Virus record (IMG/VR): IMGVR_UViG_3300042991_000451 | Coordinates: 1-45,085 of that record | Length of the DNA stretch: 45,085 bases | Strand: one strand, 5' to 3' | DNA from: a virus | Translations under genes and position numbers: made by a program | Part shown: in pieces, positions 22,447 through 29,697 of the stretch | Numbering within the stretch: position 1 is the first letter of the stretch | Layout of the letters: every line of letters starts with the position of its first letter | The notes under the pieces: model-generated | The model's input: the letters and a program-made list of their open reading frames with translations, nothing else | The model's database searches: none | What the model was told of the DNA's origin: nothing

Positions 22447-22677
22447 ATGAGGCACGCGAAGCGCAAGCCCTGCCCGTTCTGCGGGTGCGAAGAGTCGATG
22501 GTGATGCAGCTTCACGGAAGTCCGCGCTGGCGGGTCAACTGCCTCGGCTGCGATGCGCTCGGGCCGCAGGCGCAGTCGGAGCGCGGCGCGGCGCGCAGGT
22601 GGAATGCCTGGGCGCCTGACAAGACGTTCGAGGAGCGCCGGGCCGAGCCCGAGCCGCTCCGCTTCACGGAGGGATGA
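22447..22677 (+). CDS. Lar-family restriction alleviation-like zinc protein
   Basis: 76 residues. KPCPFCGCEESMVMQLHG then WRVNCLGCDALGP and GAARRWNAWA match the Lar family layout: CPFCG, a second Cys pair, and a terminal A..WN.W motif. Lar of Rac prophage modulates type I restriction-modification in favour of unmodified DNA; many phage members share only the zinc fold. Next to two methyltransferases and a pentapeptide protein it completes an apparent anti-restriction cluster. Confidence 0.8.
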   Translation: MRHAKRKPCPFCGCEESMVMQLHGSPRWRVNCLGCDALGPQAQSERGAARRWNAWAPDKTFEERRAEPEPLRFTEG

Positions 22678-22694
22678 CGATGAGGAGGAGCGAG

Positions 22695-22910
22695 ATGAGC
22701 CTGATATACAAGATGACCTGTGGTGTCTGCGGCAGCAATGTGGACTTCGAGTGCCGCCTGGACAGCGACGGCGACCTGTTCATCGAGAACGCGCGCTGTG
22801 ACAAGTGCAACGACGAGAGGCGGGATCTGGACGAGAAGGCTGATCGACTGGAGAAGGAGCGCGACGAGCTGCAGCGCGAGGTGGACGCCTATGAAAGCGA
22901 GAACCGCTGA
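22695..22910 (+). CDS. Zinc-ribbon plus coiled-coil small protein (71 aa)
   Basis: Start at ATG 22695 has AGGAGG seven bases upstream; ATG 22674 with ATGA overlap is the alternative. The N-terminus holds two Cys pairs (CGVCG and CDKC about 30 residues apart, around DFECRLDSDGDLFIENA), then a strongly charged coiled coil (DERRDLDEKADRLEKERDEL). It overlaps the exonuclease start by one base. Likely a small structural or regulatory partner; no family assigned. Confidence 0.7.
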   Translation: MSLIYKMTCGVCGSNVDFECRLDSDGDLFIENARCDKCNDERRDLDEKADRLEKERDELQREVDAYESENR

Positions 22911-23791
22911 TGTTCGGGACCGTCGTCGTAGATGGAAATTGGATTAGTCACCGGGCCTACGCGGTGGGCGGGCGCGACGGCTGCAAGGCGGCCGTGTTGC
23001 AGACGGTGATCGGGCTGCAGCGCACCTGGCATCCGGCTGAGATCGTGATCGTGTGGGACCGCTACGGGGCGGCGGGCTGGCGGCGGGCCCGGCTGCCCGA
23101 CTACAAGACCGGGCGCCCCGCCCCGCTGCCGGAGTTCCTGCAGCTACTGGTGGAGCTGCGCGCGACCCCGGCTCTGCTCGGGCTGGGGGTCACGCACGCG
23201 ATGCCGGCCGAGGAGCGGGACGGGACCTTCGGCGAGGCGGACGACGCGGCCTTCACGCTGGTCGAGGAGTCGCTCGACCCGGTGATGCTCGTGAGCGCCG
23301 ACAAGGACTGGCTCCAGATGCTGGTCCCTGGTGCGGCGGTCAGCGTGCTCCGCGAGACGTCGCAGGGCGCGGAGCTGCACGAGCCCAGCAACGTGCAGGC
23401 GCTGACCGGGCTGAGCGCCGCGGGCTGGCACAGCTACCTCTGCCTCGCGGGAGACACGGCAGACCGGGTGCCTGGGCTGGCCCGGGTGGGCAACCAGCGG
23501 GCCCGGGACATCATCTCCGCGACGTCCCAGAACGTCGTGTGCCGCATCCTGGCCGGCCACCTGCCCGACGTGCTCCGGCGGCTCGACGCCGCCGCGCCGG
23601 GGCTCACGCGCTACCTGGTGGGGTGCGAGGAGCTCCTGGCGCTGATGGACGACTTGGTGCGCCTGCGGGAATGCGCGCTCGTCCGGTCCTTCGGGGCCTT
23701 CGACTTGGGCGTTGCCCTGCCAGCCATCGAGGCGCTCGCCGGGCGCCACCTGGCCGAGCAGGCCGCCCGGGCCTGGGACGAGGAGCTGTAG
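22910..23791 (+). CDS. 5'-3' exonuclease (FEN/T5 D15-like)
   Basis: 293 residues, the usual size. Metal-binding acidic residues sit in VVDGNW, VIVWDRYGAAGWRR, GEADDAA, LVSADKDWLQML and LAGDTADRVPGL, which together define the flap endonuclease/5'-3' exonuclease family; the helix-hairpin-helix follows (LARVGNQRARDIIS). PDYKTGR is the conserved basic element after the first active-site strand. Removes RNA primers and 5' flaps, or resects ends to feed the ERF pathway. Starts one base into the preceding stop (TGATG). Confidence 0.93.
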   Translation: MFGTVVVDGNWISHRAYAVGGRDGCKAAVLQTVIGLQRTWHPAEIVIVWDRYGAAGWRRARLPDYKTGRPAPLPEFLQLLVELRATPALLGLGVTHAMPAEERDGTFGEADDAAFTLVEESLDPVMLVSADKDWLQMLVPGAAVSVLRETSQGAELHEPSNVQALTGLSAAGWHSYLCLAGDTADRVPGLARVGNQRARDIISATSQNVVCRILAGHLPDVLRRLDAAAPGLTRYLVGCEELLALMDDLVRLRECALVRSFGAFDLGVALPAIEALAGRHLAEQAARAWDEEL

Positions 23792-23843
23792 GTGGTCCGA
23801 GTCCGCGCCCCTCATGTATTTTCGGGGGCTCGATGAAAATACC

Positions 23844-23876
23844 TTGCAATTCCTGCCGACAGGCATCATATATAAG
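23844..23876 (+). promoter_or_regulatory. Possible internal promoter in the 137-base spacer after the exonuclease
   Basis: TTGCAA (23844-23849) is followed after 19-21 bases by TATATA/TATAAG (23869-23876) in an AT-rich pocket, with a small palindrome CCTGCCGACAGG between. The spacer (23792-23928) holds no gene; a GC-rich stem-like stretch GGGGCTGGCGGCCCC and ribosome site GGAGG precede the next gene. Spacing is longer than ideal, so this is tentative. Confidence 0.4.
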
Positions 23877-23928
23877 GAGAGACAGGAAGCAGGACCCAGG
23901 GGCTGGCGGCCCCGCGAACGGAGGAATC

Positions 23929-24582
23929 ATGAAAACTTACACCCTGGTCGCGGTCCATGACGTGCGCCCCCTGGACTGGCTGACCGGGCGCCGCGAGCCC
24001 CTGCCGGCAGAGGACATCCCCGAGTGCTCCCGCTGCGGCCGGCGTCACGCGGTGGTGTGGACCCTGAGCGGGTCGGACAAGTCGATCCTCACGGTGGGCT
24101 GCAGGTGCGGCGCGCGGATGCTCGAGAAGGGGCTGTTGCCGGGTGTGGACCTCCCCGCGGTGGCCCGAGCTCGTGCGGTTGACCGGCGCGAGCTGGCCGA
24201 TGCCCGGCTGCAGCTGGCCAAGCGCGAGGCCCTGCGGCTGGTCGGGCTGGTGCCCGCGGAGATGCTGACCTGCGAGGCGCCAGAGCCCACATGGGGGCCT
24301 GACCGCTACGGGCGCGAGGGCGCCTGGGTGGCCTGCCACGTCGGCGCGGCATTCCGCTGCGTCGAGGCCCGGTCGCTGGAGCTGGCCGCAGGCGAGTGGG
24401 GGCGGGAGACGCGGGAGCACGTGGTGCGACAGGTGACGGCAGCCTGGCGCAGCCTGCAGATCGCCGAGGCGCTGACCGAGGCTGGTGCTCCTGCCCGGGC
24501 GCTGCTGCCTCTGGTGGCCCTCGTCCACCTGCGCGACGATGGCGAGGCGCTCGGGCGGGCAGCCCGGGCGATGATGGACTGA
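23929..24582 (+). CDS. Zinc-ribbon phage protein of unknown function (217 aa)
   Basis: Starts MKTYTLVAVHDVRPLDWLTG with GGAGG upstream. A zinc ribbon is formed by CSRCGRRHAVVWTL and VGCRCGARM (residues ~34-60). The remainder is helical and Ala/Leu-rich, with a small conserved-looking segment around EPTWGPDRYGREGAWVACHV and a helix EHVVRQVTAAWRSLQIAEAL. It is preceded by a possible promoter and followed by a GC hairpin, so it may form its own unit. I do not recognise the family. Confidence 0.72.
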   Translation: MKTYTLVAVHDVRPLDWLTGRREPLPAEDIPECSRCGRRHAVVWTLSGSDKSILTVGCRCGARMLEKGLLPGVDLPAVARARAVDRRELADARLQLAKREALRLVGLVPAEMLTCEAPEPTWGPDRYGREGAWVACHVGAAFRCVEARSLELAAGEWGRETREHVVRQVTAAWRSLQIAEALTEAGAPARALLPLVALVHLRDDGEALGRAARAMMD

Positions 24583-24584
24583 CG

Positions 24585-24616
24585 GGCCGGCGGCGGGGTG
24601 ATGCCTGCCGCCGGCC
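24585..24616 (+). terminator. GC hairpin after the zinc-ribbon gene
   Basis: Perfect 10-bp inverted repeat GGCCGGCGGC (24585-24594) and GCCGCCGGCC (24607-24616) with a 12-base loop, immediately after the stop at 24582. No T-run follows, so it may be an attenuator or mRNA-stabilising stem rather than a full terminator. Confidence 0.45.
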
Positions 24617-24653
24617 GCCAAGGGGGCAACGAAGGGCAGCGAAAGGACGAGAC

Positions 24654-25016
24654 ATGAGCAAGATGTGGATGGATGCAAGCTGCGCATTCTGCGCGTGCGG
24701 GGACGTGGCGTTCGTGCTGGAGGTCAGCCCCCAGGGTAAGGCGGACTACTACGTGGCGAGGCAGTCCCCGGGCAGGACAAACCGGAGCAACGAGGCCCGT
24801 CTGACCGGCTGGCTGGGCGAGACGAACAACGTCAACACCGACGCCCTGGGCGTGTGGGAGGTGGTGCGGCAGGCAGCCGCCAACGGTGACCGCATCGAGG
24901 TGCGGAAGCTCGACGGCGCCGAGCTGCTCCAGGCGCTCGAGGAGCTGGGCTACCCCGAGCTGGCTCCCGAGCCGCAGCCGCGCCCTGGCGTCGACGTCGA
25001 GGAGGTGACCCGATGA
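24654..25016 (+). CDS. Small phage protein of unknown function (120 aa)
   Basis: MSKMWMDASCAFCACGDVAF opens with three closely spaced Cys residues; the middle (VSPQGKADYYVARQSPGRTN, LTGWLGETNNVNTDALG) is polar and the C-terminus has a helix (AELLQALEELGYPEL) and a Pro/acidic tail. AAGGACGAGAC upstream serves as a weak ribosome site. It is coupled to the next gene by ATGA. No family recognised. Confidence 0.65.
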   Translation: MSKMWMDASCAFCACGDVAFVLEVSPQGKADYYVARQSPGRTNRSNEARLTGWLGETNNVNTDALGVWEVVRQAAANGDRIEVRKLDGAELLQALEELGYPELAPEPQPRPGVDVEEVTR

Positions 25017-25228
25017 AGACCACATCAGAGGACTGCATCAGGGCGATCCGCGCCGGCGCGGACCCGGCCGACTGCTTCAAGATGCTCCTGGAGGACTGCC
25101 CCGGCTCCATGGGGATCACCCTGTGGGGGGTCGTCCAGCGGGAGCTGGGGTGCGAGGCCTGCCGCCCGTTCGGGCGGCAGGCCGACGGGGCGACGAACCG
25201 CGAGCGGTGCGGCAAGGTGGCGCAATGA
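25013..25228 (+). CDS. Small phage protein of unknown function (71 aa)
   Basis: ATG 25013 overlaps the preceding stop as ATGA. The protein, MKTTSEDCIRAIRAGADPAD then CFKMLLEDCPGSMGITLWGV, is helical with four Cys residues (two in the pattern CEACR). Its stop region overlaps another ATG (25225). Nothing further can be said about function. Confidence 0.6.
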   Translation: MKTTSEDCIRAIRAGADPADCFKMLLEDCPGSMGITLWGVVQRELGCEACRPFGRQADGATNRERCGKVAQ

Positions 25229-25242
25229 TTCCAAGAGGGACA

Positions 25243-26220
25243 ATGAGTAAGAACACGTGGGTTCTCGGGGCGTCCGACCCCGAGATGGAGAGGATCGAGC
25301 AACTCCTCCGCGATGCGGGGGAGAGGGTGGAGTACGCCGTCGCGCCGGGCCGCGATGGCGCGATGGCCCGGGTGCATCCCGGGAACGCCTACGCGGCGAC
25401 GGGCCCAGCGGTCGACGGGCCCGTGATCCTGGTCGAGTGCGACTTGTCGGGGGGCATCCACCAGGTCGTGGGACTGGTGGACCACCATCGCCCCGGCGAT
25501 CCCGGCTATGGGGCGCCCCCCGAAGAGGCCGTTCGGCGGTCCAGCATCGGGCAGGTGATCCGTCGCCTGGCCGACCAGGGCGCCGTGTCCCTCCTGGCGT
25601 GGGAGTGCGCCCCCTGGCCGGCGGCCTACGAGGTCGCCGAGGGGTATATGTGGATCGATGCGCCAGCGGACCGCTGGTGCGTGTCCGTCCGCGGGGCGGG
25701 GCGCCTTGCCCACCCGCGGCTGATCCCCCAGGACCTGGTCCTCACCGCGGCGGCAGACCATTGCCTCGCCGCCGCCTACGCGGGCAACGTTCCGGGGGTC
25801 GACCCCCCCGCGCTGATGGTGTGGAGGGCGGAGTCGCGCGCGGCATTCCAGCGGCGCCCCGTCGAGGCAGTGCTGGCCGACGTGCGCGCCGCGCTGGCGC
25901 TGGTCCGCGCCGCGCCGCGCCTGGATCTCGGCGGATGCCAGGTTGCCGACATGCGGCCTGGCATGGGAGCCCCCGACGCGGGTGGCTGGGGCGACGTGCC
26001 CGAGCTGCCCGAGGCGGCGACGAGGAGTGGAATCGCCTACATCGCGACCCCCAAGCCCGGCCCTGATGGCCGGGTGAAGGTGGTCCTCGGCGCGGCGCCT
26101 GCGCCGGCCGTGGAAGCGTGGCTCCGCGGTGAGGGGGCAGCCGCCGGGCTGGTCGGCCTGTACGGCGACCCGGCCCGGGGATTCGCTGGGGGGTATGTGC
26201 GAGGGGAAGGTGCGCAATGA
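25243..26220 (+). CDS. Phage protein with a DHH-like motif (325 aa)
   Basis: I chose ATG 25243 (AAGAGGGACA upstream); ATG 25225 with ATGA overlap adds six residues. The most striking block is HQVVGLVDHHRPGDPGYG followed by RRSSIGQVIRRLADQG (residues ~70-110), a DHH signature like that of DHH-type phosphoesterases, though other motifs of that family are not evident. The rest is Ala-rich with segments VILVECDLSGG, LTAAADHCLAAAYAGNVPGV and RSGIAYIATPKPGPDGRVKV. Metal-dependent hydrolysis is a possibility. It is the largest unassigned gene of the plus arm. Confidence 0.75.
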   Translation: MSKNTWVLGASDPEMERIEQLLRDAGERVEYAVAPGRDGAMARVHPGNAYAATGPAVDGPVILVECDLSGGIHQVVGLVDHHRPGDPGYGAPPEEAVRRSSIGQVIRRLADQGAVSLLAWECAPWPAAYEVAEGYMWIDAPADRWCVSVRGAGRLAHPRLIPQDLVLTAAADHCLAAAYAGNVPGVDPPALMVWRAESRAAFQRRPVEAVLADVRAALALVRAAPRLDLGGCQVADMRPGMGAPDAGGWGDVPELPEAATRSGIAYIATPKPGPDGRVKVVLGAAPAPAVEAWLRGEGAAAGLVGLYGDPARGFAGGYVRGEGAQ

Positions 26221-26363
26221 TCCCATCCCCCAACTACCGCAACGAAGCGGGCTCCTGTTCATGGGACGTGGGGCCCGGCCAGGAGGGCTCGCCCGAAGGA
26301 GGAGCGGAAGAATGCAGTACTATAACGTTGCAGCAGGGGACAGAACTCTTCGGATCGCCGTGA
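26217..26363 (+). CDS. Small ORF (48 aa), unknown; shares start with a downstream gene
   Basis: ATG 26217 overlaps the preceding stop as ATGA. The first 18 bases (coding MIPSPN) are identical to those at 26515-26532, where the winged-helix-like gene begins. After that the peptide is YRNEAGSCSWDVGPGQEG and runs in a different frame over the next gene's start. Either a real small gene or a vestige of a duplication that left a start region behind. Confidence 0.35.
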   Translation: MIPSPNYRNEAGSCSWDVGPGQEGSPEGGAEECSTITLQQGTELFGSP

Positions 26364-26515
26364 GGCGATCGGAGCAGCACATCAGCTACGAGAGGGTGCT
26401 GCACGTGTCTTCCGCGACGATGCGGAAGATCCTCGCAGCCGGGGACGGGCCGTGGTACTGCGCGCCCCCAACGCCTTTTGCACCTCGGGCCATCTTCCGA
26501 GAGGTGCCGCGATGA
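26312..26515 (+). CDS. Small protein of unknown function (67 aa)
   Basis: ATG 26312 has GGAGGAGCGGAAGA upstream. MQYYNVAAGDRTLRIAVRRS then EQHISYERVLHVSSATMRKI suggests a compact beta-alpha fold; the C-terminus is PFAPRAIFREVPR. It overlaps the next start as ATGA. The longer open frame upstream is a shadow of the preceding gene. No family recognised. Confidence 0.6.
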   Translation: MQYYNVAAGDRTLRIAVRRSEQHISYERVLHVSSATMRKILAAGDGPWYCAPPTPFAPRAIFREVPR

Positions 26516-26838
26516 TGATCCCATCCCCCAACGAGAAAGTCCGCCTGTCCCCGAAGCAGCGCATGGTACTTCGGGCATTCGCGGCCAGCCCGCGCCGCTG
26601 GCGCACGGTCGTGCAGGCATGCGAGGCCGAGGACTGGAGCCTCGCGCGGCAGCGGGCCCTGGACCGCGCGGCCATCTGCCTGGCCGATCGCGGCCTGCTC
26701 GCCTGCATGGAGGAGCCCGGCGGGCAGCGGGTGTTCCTGCTGACATCGGCCGGTCGGGTCGCCGTGGACGCCGCGATGTCGCGCCGCAAAGCTGCCGCCC
26801 CGCCGACCCCGGCGGTCAAGGGAAGGACGCGCCGATGA
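26512..26838 (+). CDS. Winged-helix-like small protein (108 aa)
   Basis: ATG 26512 overlaps the previous stop as ATGA (ATG 26515 gives MIPSPN). VRLSPKQRMVLRAFAASPRR then WRTVVQACEAEDWSLARQRA, LDRAAICLADRGLLACMEEP and a wing RVFLLTSAGRVAVDAA reads as a winged helix-turn-helix with a MarR-like 'terminal Ser-Ala-Gly-R' feature. The C-terminus is basic. Possibly a regulator of late functions, since it lies near the end of the plus arm. Confidence 0.65.
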   Translation: MMIPSPNEKVRLSPKQRMVLRAFAASPRRWRTVVQACEAEDWSLARQRALDRAAICLADRGLLACMEEPGGQRVFLLTSAGRVAVDAAMSRRKAAAPPTPAVKGRTRR

Positions 26839-27152
26839 GGGCCGCAGTGCTGGTGCTCCTGCTCGGGGCGTGCGGCGGGGAGCCCGCCCCTCCGCTGGCG
26901 TTCGAGCCCGACGGGGCGGGCCCGGACACCTTCGAGCCCTGCCCCGGGACCGACCCCGGATGGTGCCCCGCCCTGCTTGATTGCCTGCCCGACGGTCGGC
27001 CGGGATGCTGGGTCTGCACCTGCCCAACCGGGAGCCCGGCCGGATACAGCGGGTGCATGGCGTCGGAGGACGTCGATGTGCAGTGCGGGGTCTGGACCTG
27101 GGTGCGTCGCGACGGCTCGAGCTGTCAGCGGCTCTTCCCCGCCTGCCCCTAG
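26835..27152 (+). CDS. Cys-rich lipoprotein (105 aa)
   Basis: ATG 26835 overlaps the previous stop as ATGA. The signal MRAAVLVLLLGACGG has a clear lipobox (LGAC), so the mature N-terminus is a lipidated Cys. The remainder is Pro-rich then densely Cys-containing (PCPGTDPGWCPALLDCLPDG, GCWVCTCPTG, YSGCMAS, VQCGVW, SCQRLFPACP), implying disulfides outside the cytoplasm. Phage lipoproteins act in superinfection exclusion or as outer spanins; position as last gene of the plus arm, convergent with the lysis genes, permits either. Its stop overlaps the amidase stop on the other strand. Confidence 0.8.
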   Translation: MRAAVLVLLLGACGGEPAPPLAFEPDGAGPDTFEPCPGTDPGWCPALLDCLPDGRPGCWVCTCPTGSPAGYSGCMASEDVDVQCGVWTWVRRDGSSCQRLFPACP

Positions 27153-27703
27153 CGCACGATCGACGGGCGCCAGAGCAGCCCGGTCTCCCGCATCCAGATG
27201 TTCTTGAACCCCGGCCCTGGGTCCCGTTTGCTCGCGATGTCGCTGTGACGGCACCACCAGAGCAGTGGCGCCGGCACCACCGACCCGTCGGCGCGGCGGA
27301 CGTGGTTGAGCTGACTGATCGCGACCAGCGCGTGGACGAGCTCGAGGAACTGGTCGCGCTGGTAGTCCGGGCGCGGGTCCTGGTCCCATGGCCCGGGCCA
27401 GGCGATCCCCCACCAGTGGTTGCCCTGCCTGCCGGCGTGCCCCGCCCGGCGGCGCAGAGAGACGGTCTGCACGAAGCGCTGCCGTGCCTCGTGCCAGGCG
27501 AAGTGGTAGGCGATGTCTCGCGCGTCGGGCTCGCTCGTGGCGTACTCGGCCACGGCCGCACCCCTCTCGCCGCTGTGGATCACGAGCCCGCGCGGCGGGA
27601 AGGTCAGCTCGAGCCAGGGGTCGTCATCATCCACCCGTGGCCAGCCATCGAGCCACTCGGGGCAGCTTCGCGGCCAGAGCAGGGCATCGGTCGGGTCAGG
27701 CAT
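27149..27703 (-). CDS. N-acetylmuramoyl-L-alanine amidase-type endolysin
   Basis: 184 residues. RGLVIHSGERGAAVAEYATS gives the first zinc His in the Amidase_2/PGRP context; AYHFAWHEARQRFVQTVSL and NHWWGIAWPGPW follow; RHSDIASKRDPGPGF contains the second His and the DPGP element with the last ligand. This is the type 2 amidase core without a cell-wall-binding domain or signal sequence, so access to the wall depends on a holin. It ends the minus arm, converging with the lipoprotein gene, and overlaps the transglycosylase gene by eight bases. Confidence 0.88.
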   Translation of the reverse strand: MPDPTDALLWPRSCPEWLDGWPRVDDDDPWLELTFPPRGLVIHSGERGAAVAEYATSEPDARDIAYHFAWHEARQRFVQTVSLRRRAGHAGRQGNHWWGIAWPGPWDQDPRPDYQRDQFLELVHALVAISQLNHVRRADGSVVPAPLLWWCRHSDIASKRDPGPGFKNIWMRETGLLWRPSIVR

Positions 27704-28184
27704 CGGGTGGTCTCCGGCGACTACAGCGGTCAGGGGAGGGGCCAGGTCCCGCAGGCCCCGCTGCAGGCCCGCGGCACCCCCAGTGGTCCATCACGGCCGC
27801 GCACCAGCCCGGCGAGCGAGGGTTGTAGCGGCCCCAGGTGCACGCCCGGCAGCCGATGCGGCCCGGGGCCGCGCTGCAGGCCAGCCGGCTCCAGACCAGG
27901 ACCTGGGCGGCGGCCCGAAGGTTCGCCCGGGGGTCGAGCAGCCAGGCCACCGCCAGCGGGGAGCAGCCGGGCACGTGGACCTGTGCGGGCCCGACGTCGC
28001 AGCCGTGGCGGTGCAGCCGGACCAGGTTGAGCCCCCGGCTCTCGACCCACACCACGCTGGCCAGGAGCCCCGCTGGAAGGCCCGCGCGGGCCTCGGCCTG
28101 GGCTACCAGCCGGGCAGGCACTCGGGCTCCCGCGGGGGCAGCCAGGAGGGCCAGGAGGGCAACGGCGCTGGCGGTCGTCGGCAT
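27696..28184 (-). CDS. Exported lytic transglycosylase-like protein (SLT type)
   Basis: 162 residues. A signal peptide (ASAVALLALLAAPAGARV) precedes an SLT-like core: RLVAQAEARAGLPAGLLASV, VWVESRG with the catalytic Glu, CDVGPAQVHVPGC (the GLxQ-like Gln), LLDPRANLRAAAQVL. Several Cys residues suggest periplasmic disulfides. Export by Sec would put it in the periplasm independently of a holin. It lies directly upstream of the amidase, so the phage seems to carry two peptidoglycan hydrolases with different delivery routes. Confidence 0.82.
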   Translation of the reverse strand: MPTTASAVALLALLAAPAGARVPARLVAQAEARAGLPAGLLASVVWVESRGLNLVRLHRHGCDVGPAQVHVPGCSPLAVAWLLDPRANLRAAAQVLVWSRLACSAAPGRIGCRACTWGRYNPRSPGWCAAVMDHWGCRGPAAGPAGPGPSPDRCSRRRPPDA

Positions 28185-28200
28185 GGCGCCCAGGGGCAGG

Positions 28201-28407
28201 TCAGAGGGTCGGGCCCTTGGCGAGCCCCATGGCGGCCAGGGCCTCGGCCTCGTAGGCAGCCTGCTGGGTGGCGATGCGGGTGGCCTCTGCGCGAGTGGCC
28301 GCGAGCAGGTCCTTGGTCTCGGTGCCCAGCTCCGCGAGCTTCTCGATCAGCACGTCGATGGCCTTGAGCAGGCCGGCCGCGAGCGCCAGCCCCTCGGCGG
28401 GCGTCAC
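28201..28407 (-). CDS. Small helical lysis-cassette protein (68 aa)
   Basis: GTG 28407 overlaps the preceding stop as GTGA. VTPAEGLALAAGLLKAIDVL is a moderately hydrophobic helix, followed by a charged coiled coil (EKLAELGTETKDLLAATRAE, ATRIATQQAAYEAEALAAMG). There is no clear transmembrane segment. It sits between the membrane protein and the transglycosylase, so a lysis regulator or i-spanin-like role is possible but unsupported by a motif. Confidence 0.6.
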   Translation of the reverse strand: MTPAEGLALAAGLLKAIDVLIEKLAELGTETKDLLAATRAEATRIATQQAAYEAEALAAMGLAKGPTL

Positions 28408-28988
28408 TGGGCACCCCCGGTCTTGTCCCCCAGCAGCCCCGCGCCCACCGCCGCCCGGCGGGCCGCCTCGGCTCGGGCGAGGCCGCCCTGGACCAGGGCC
28501 ATCGCCTGGGCGAGCTGGCGCTGCACGGCGCGACAGGTGATGTAGGGCGTGCACTGCTCGACCCGGATCACCTTCCCCTTGCAGGTCCGGGCCCGCTCGA
28601 GGCACTCGGCCTGGAGCGCCGGCTCGTAGGAGCTGACCAGCTTGCCGCCCTTGTGGGCGTAGTCCAGCGCGGCGCGCATGGTCGAGGGGGTGCAGCCGGA
28701 GCCGAACCCGAGCAGCAGGGCCAGGGGGATCAGCACCTTCAGTGGGCCCTGTTTCGCCAGCCCCCGGGCCGCGCTGTAGCCGAGTCCCAGGATGCCCAGG
28801 CCCAGGGTCAGCAGCTCCCCGGCGCGGCCCCAGTCGAGCTTGCCCAGGGCGTAGCCGAGCACGGCAGCCAAGACGATGACGCCGGCGAAGGCCACGGTGA
28901 CCCAGTACTCGGAGGTTGCGCGACCCGGCCGGGCCTGCGTGGATGGCGGCGCTGGAGTGACGGTGGCAGGGATGTTGGTGTCGGGCAT
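28404..28988 (-). CDS. Membrane protein with lipoprotein-like C-terminal half (holin/spanin candidate)
   Basis: 194 residues from ATG 28988 (GTG 29003 possible). After a Pro/Thr-rich N-terminus come two membrane segments (VTVAFAGVIVLAAVLGYALG and LLTLGLGILGLGYSAARGL). A third hydrophobic stretch, VLIPLALLLGFGSGC, resembles a lipoprotein signal with Cys, and an in-frame GTG at 28736 could start it separately. The soluble part has paired Cys (AECLERARTCKG, EQCTPYITCRAV) and a helical end. The simplest reading is a holin-like protein that also supplies an outer-spanin-like lipoprotein, by fusion or internal start. Confidence 0.6.
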   Translation of the reverse strand: MPDTNIPATVTPAPPSTQARPGRATSEYWVTVAFAGVIVLAAVLGYALGKLDWGRAGELLTLGLGILGLGYSAARGLAKQGPLKVLIPLALLLGFGSGCTPSTMRAALDYAHKGGKLVSSYEPALQAECLERARTCKGKVIRVEQCTPYITCRAVQRQLAQAMALVQGGLARAEAARRAAVGAGLLGDKTGGAQ

Positions 28989-29019
28989 GACCAAGGATCG
29001 CACGGGGCGACCCGGGTGG

Positions 29020-29697
29020 TCAACCCATCAGGGCCCGCAGCAGGGCCAGAAGCCCTGCCCCGCCGGCCCCGACCCCGGTTATCGCCAGCAGTACCTTGCC
29101 CACGATCTTGGCGATGGCAGTCGCCTTGGCGACCTGCTTTTCGCGCCGCGCGCGCGCGAGCGCAAGGGCGCGCTCCTTGCCCCGCTCCTCGGCCTGGTGC
29201 TGGATCGAGCGGATGTGACGCACGTCGGTTGACTCGCGCACCTGCCCCAGCTTGTCTCGCAACTCGACCACAGATTGCCCCATCTCGGTGCGCAGTCGCT
29301 CGGTTTCGGCGCTGTGCTTCGTGATGCGGGCGTGCACGGGCTTGAGGCTGTCACGCCACGCCCTGTCCGCGGCGCCCCAGGCGCTCTTGATGTCCTCGGA
29401 GGCGTCCTGGAACCTGCGGTCACACCAGGCGCCCCGCTGCGCGCATGTGCCCTTGAGCGACTCGAGGGTCTCCCCGTGCCTCGCCAGTCGCTCGCCCTGT
29501 GATAGCTGCGCCGCCTCGACGCGGGCGAGCCCCTCCCTGAGCCCCTGCAGCTGGCCGCGAACCTCCATCGCCGCGCCGGCAGCCAGGGCAGCCGAGCGGG
29601 TCGCCTCGTTGACCACGGAGGTCATCATCCCGAGGCGCCCGTCGAGGGCGGCCTGCAGCGCCTTCATCGTCTCGTCGTCGGTGGCCATGGCGCTCAC
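29020..29697 (-). CDS. Coiled-coil protein with C-terminal membrane anchor (225 aa)
   Basis: Most of the protein is a long charged coiled coil (QGLREGLARVEAAQLSQGER, ETERLRTEMGQSVVELRDKL), with an isolated pair of Cys (TCAQRGAWCDRR). The C-terminus is a single Gly/Leu-rich membrane segment, AKIVGKVLLAITGVGAGGAGL. Tail-anchored coiled-coil proteins appear in phage lysis cassettes as holin or spanin partners; this gene sits between tail and lysis genes. Its start overlaps the preceding stop as ATGA. No firm family. Confidence 0.68.
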   Translation of the reverse strand: MSAMATDDETMKALQAALDGRLGMMTSVVNEATRSAALAAGAAMEVRGQLQGLREGLARVEAAQLSQGERLARHGETLESLKGTCAQRGAWCDRRFQDASEDIKSAWGAADRAWRDSLKPVHARITKHSAETERLRTEMGQSVVELRDKLGQVRESTDVRHIRSIQHQAEERGKERALALARARREKQVAKATAIAKIVGKVLLAITGVGAGGAGLLALLRALMG

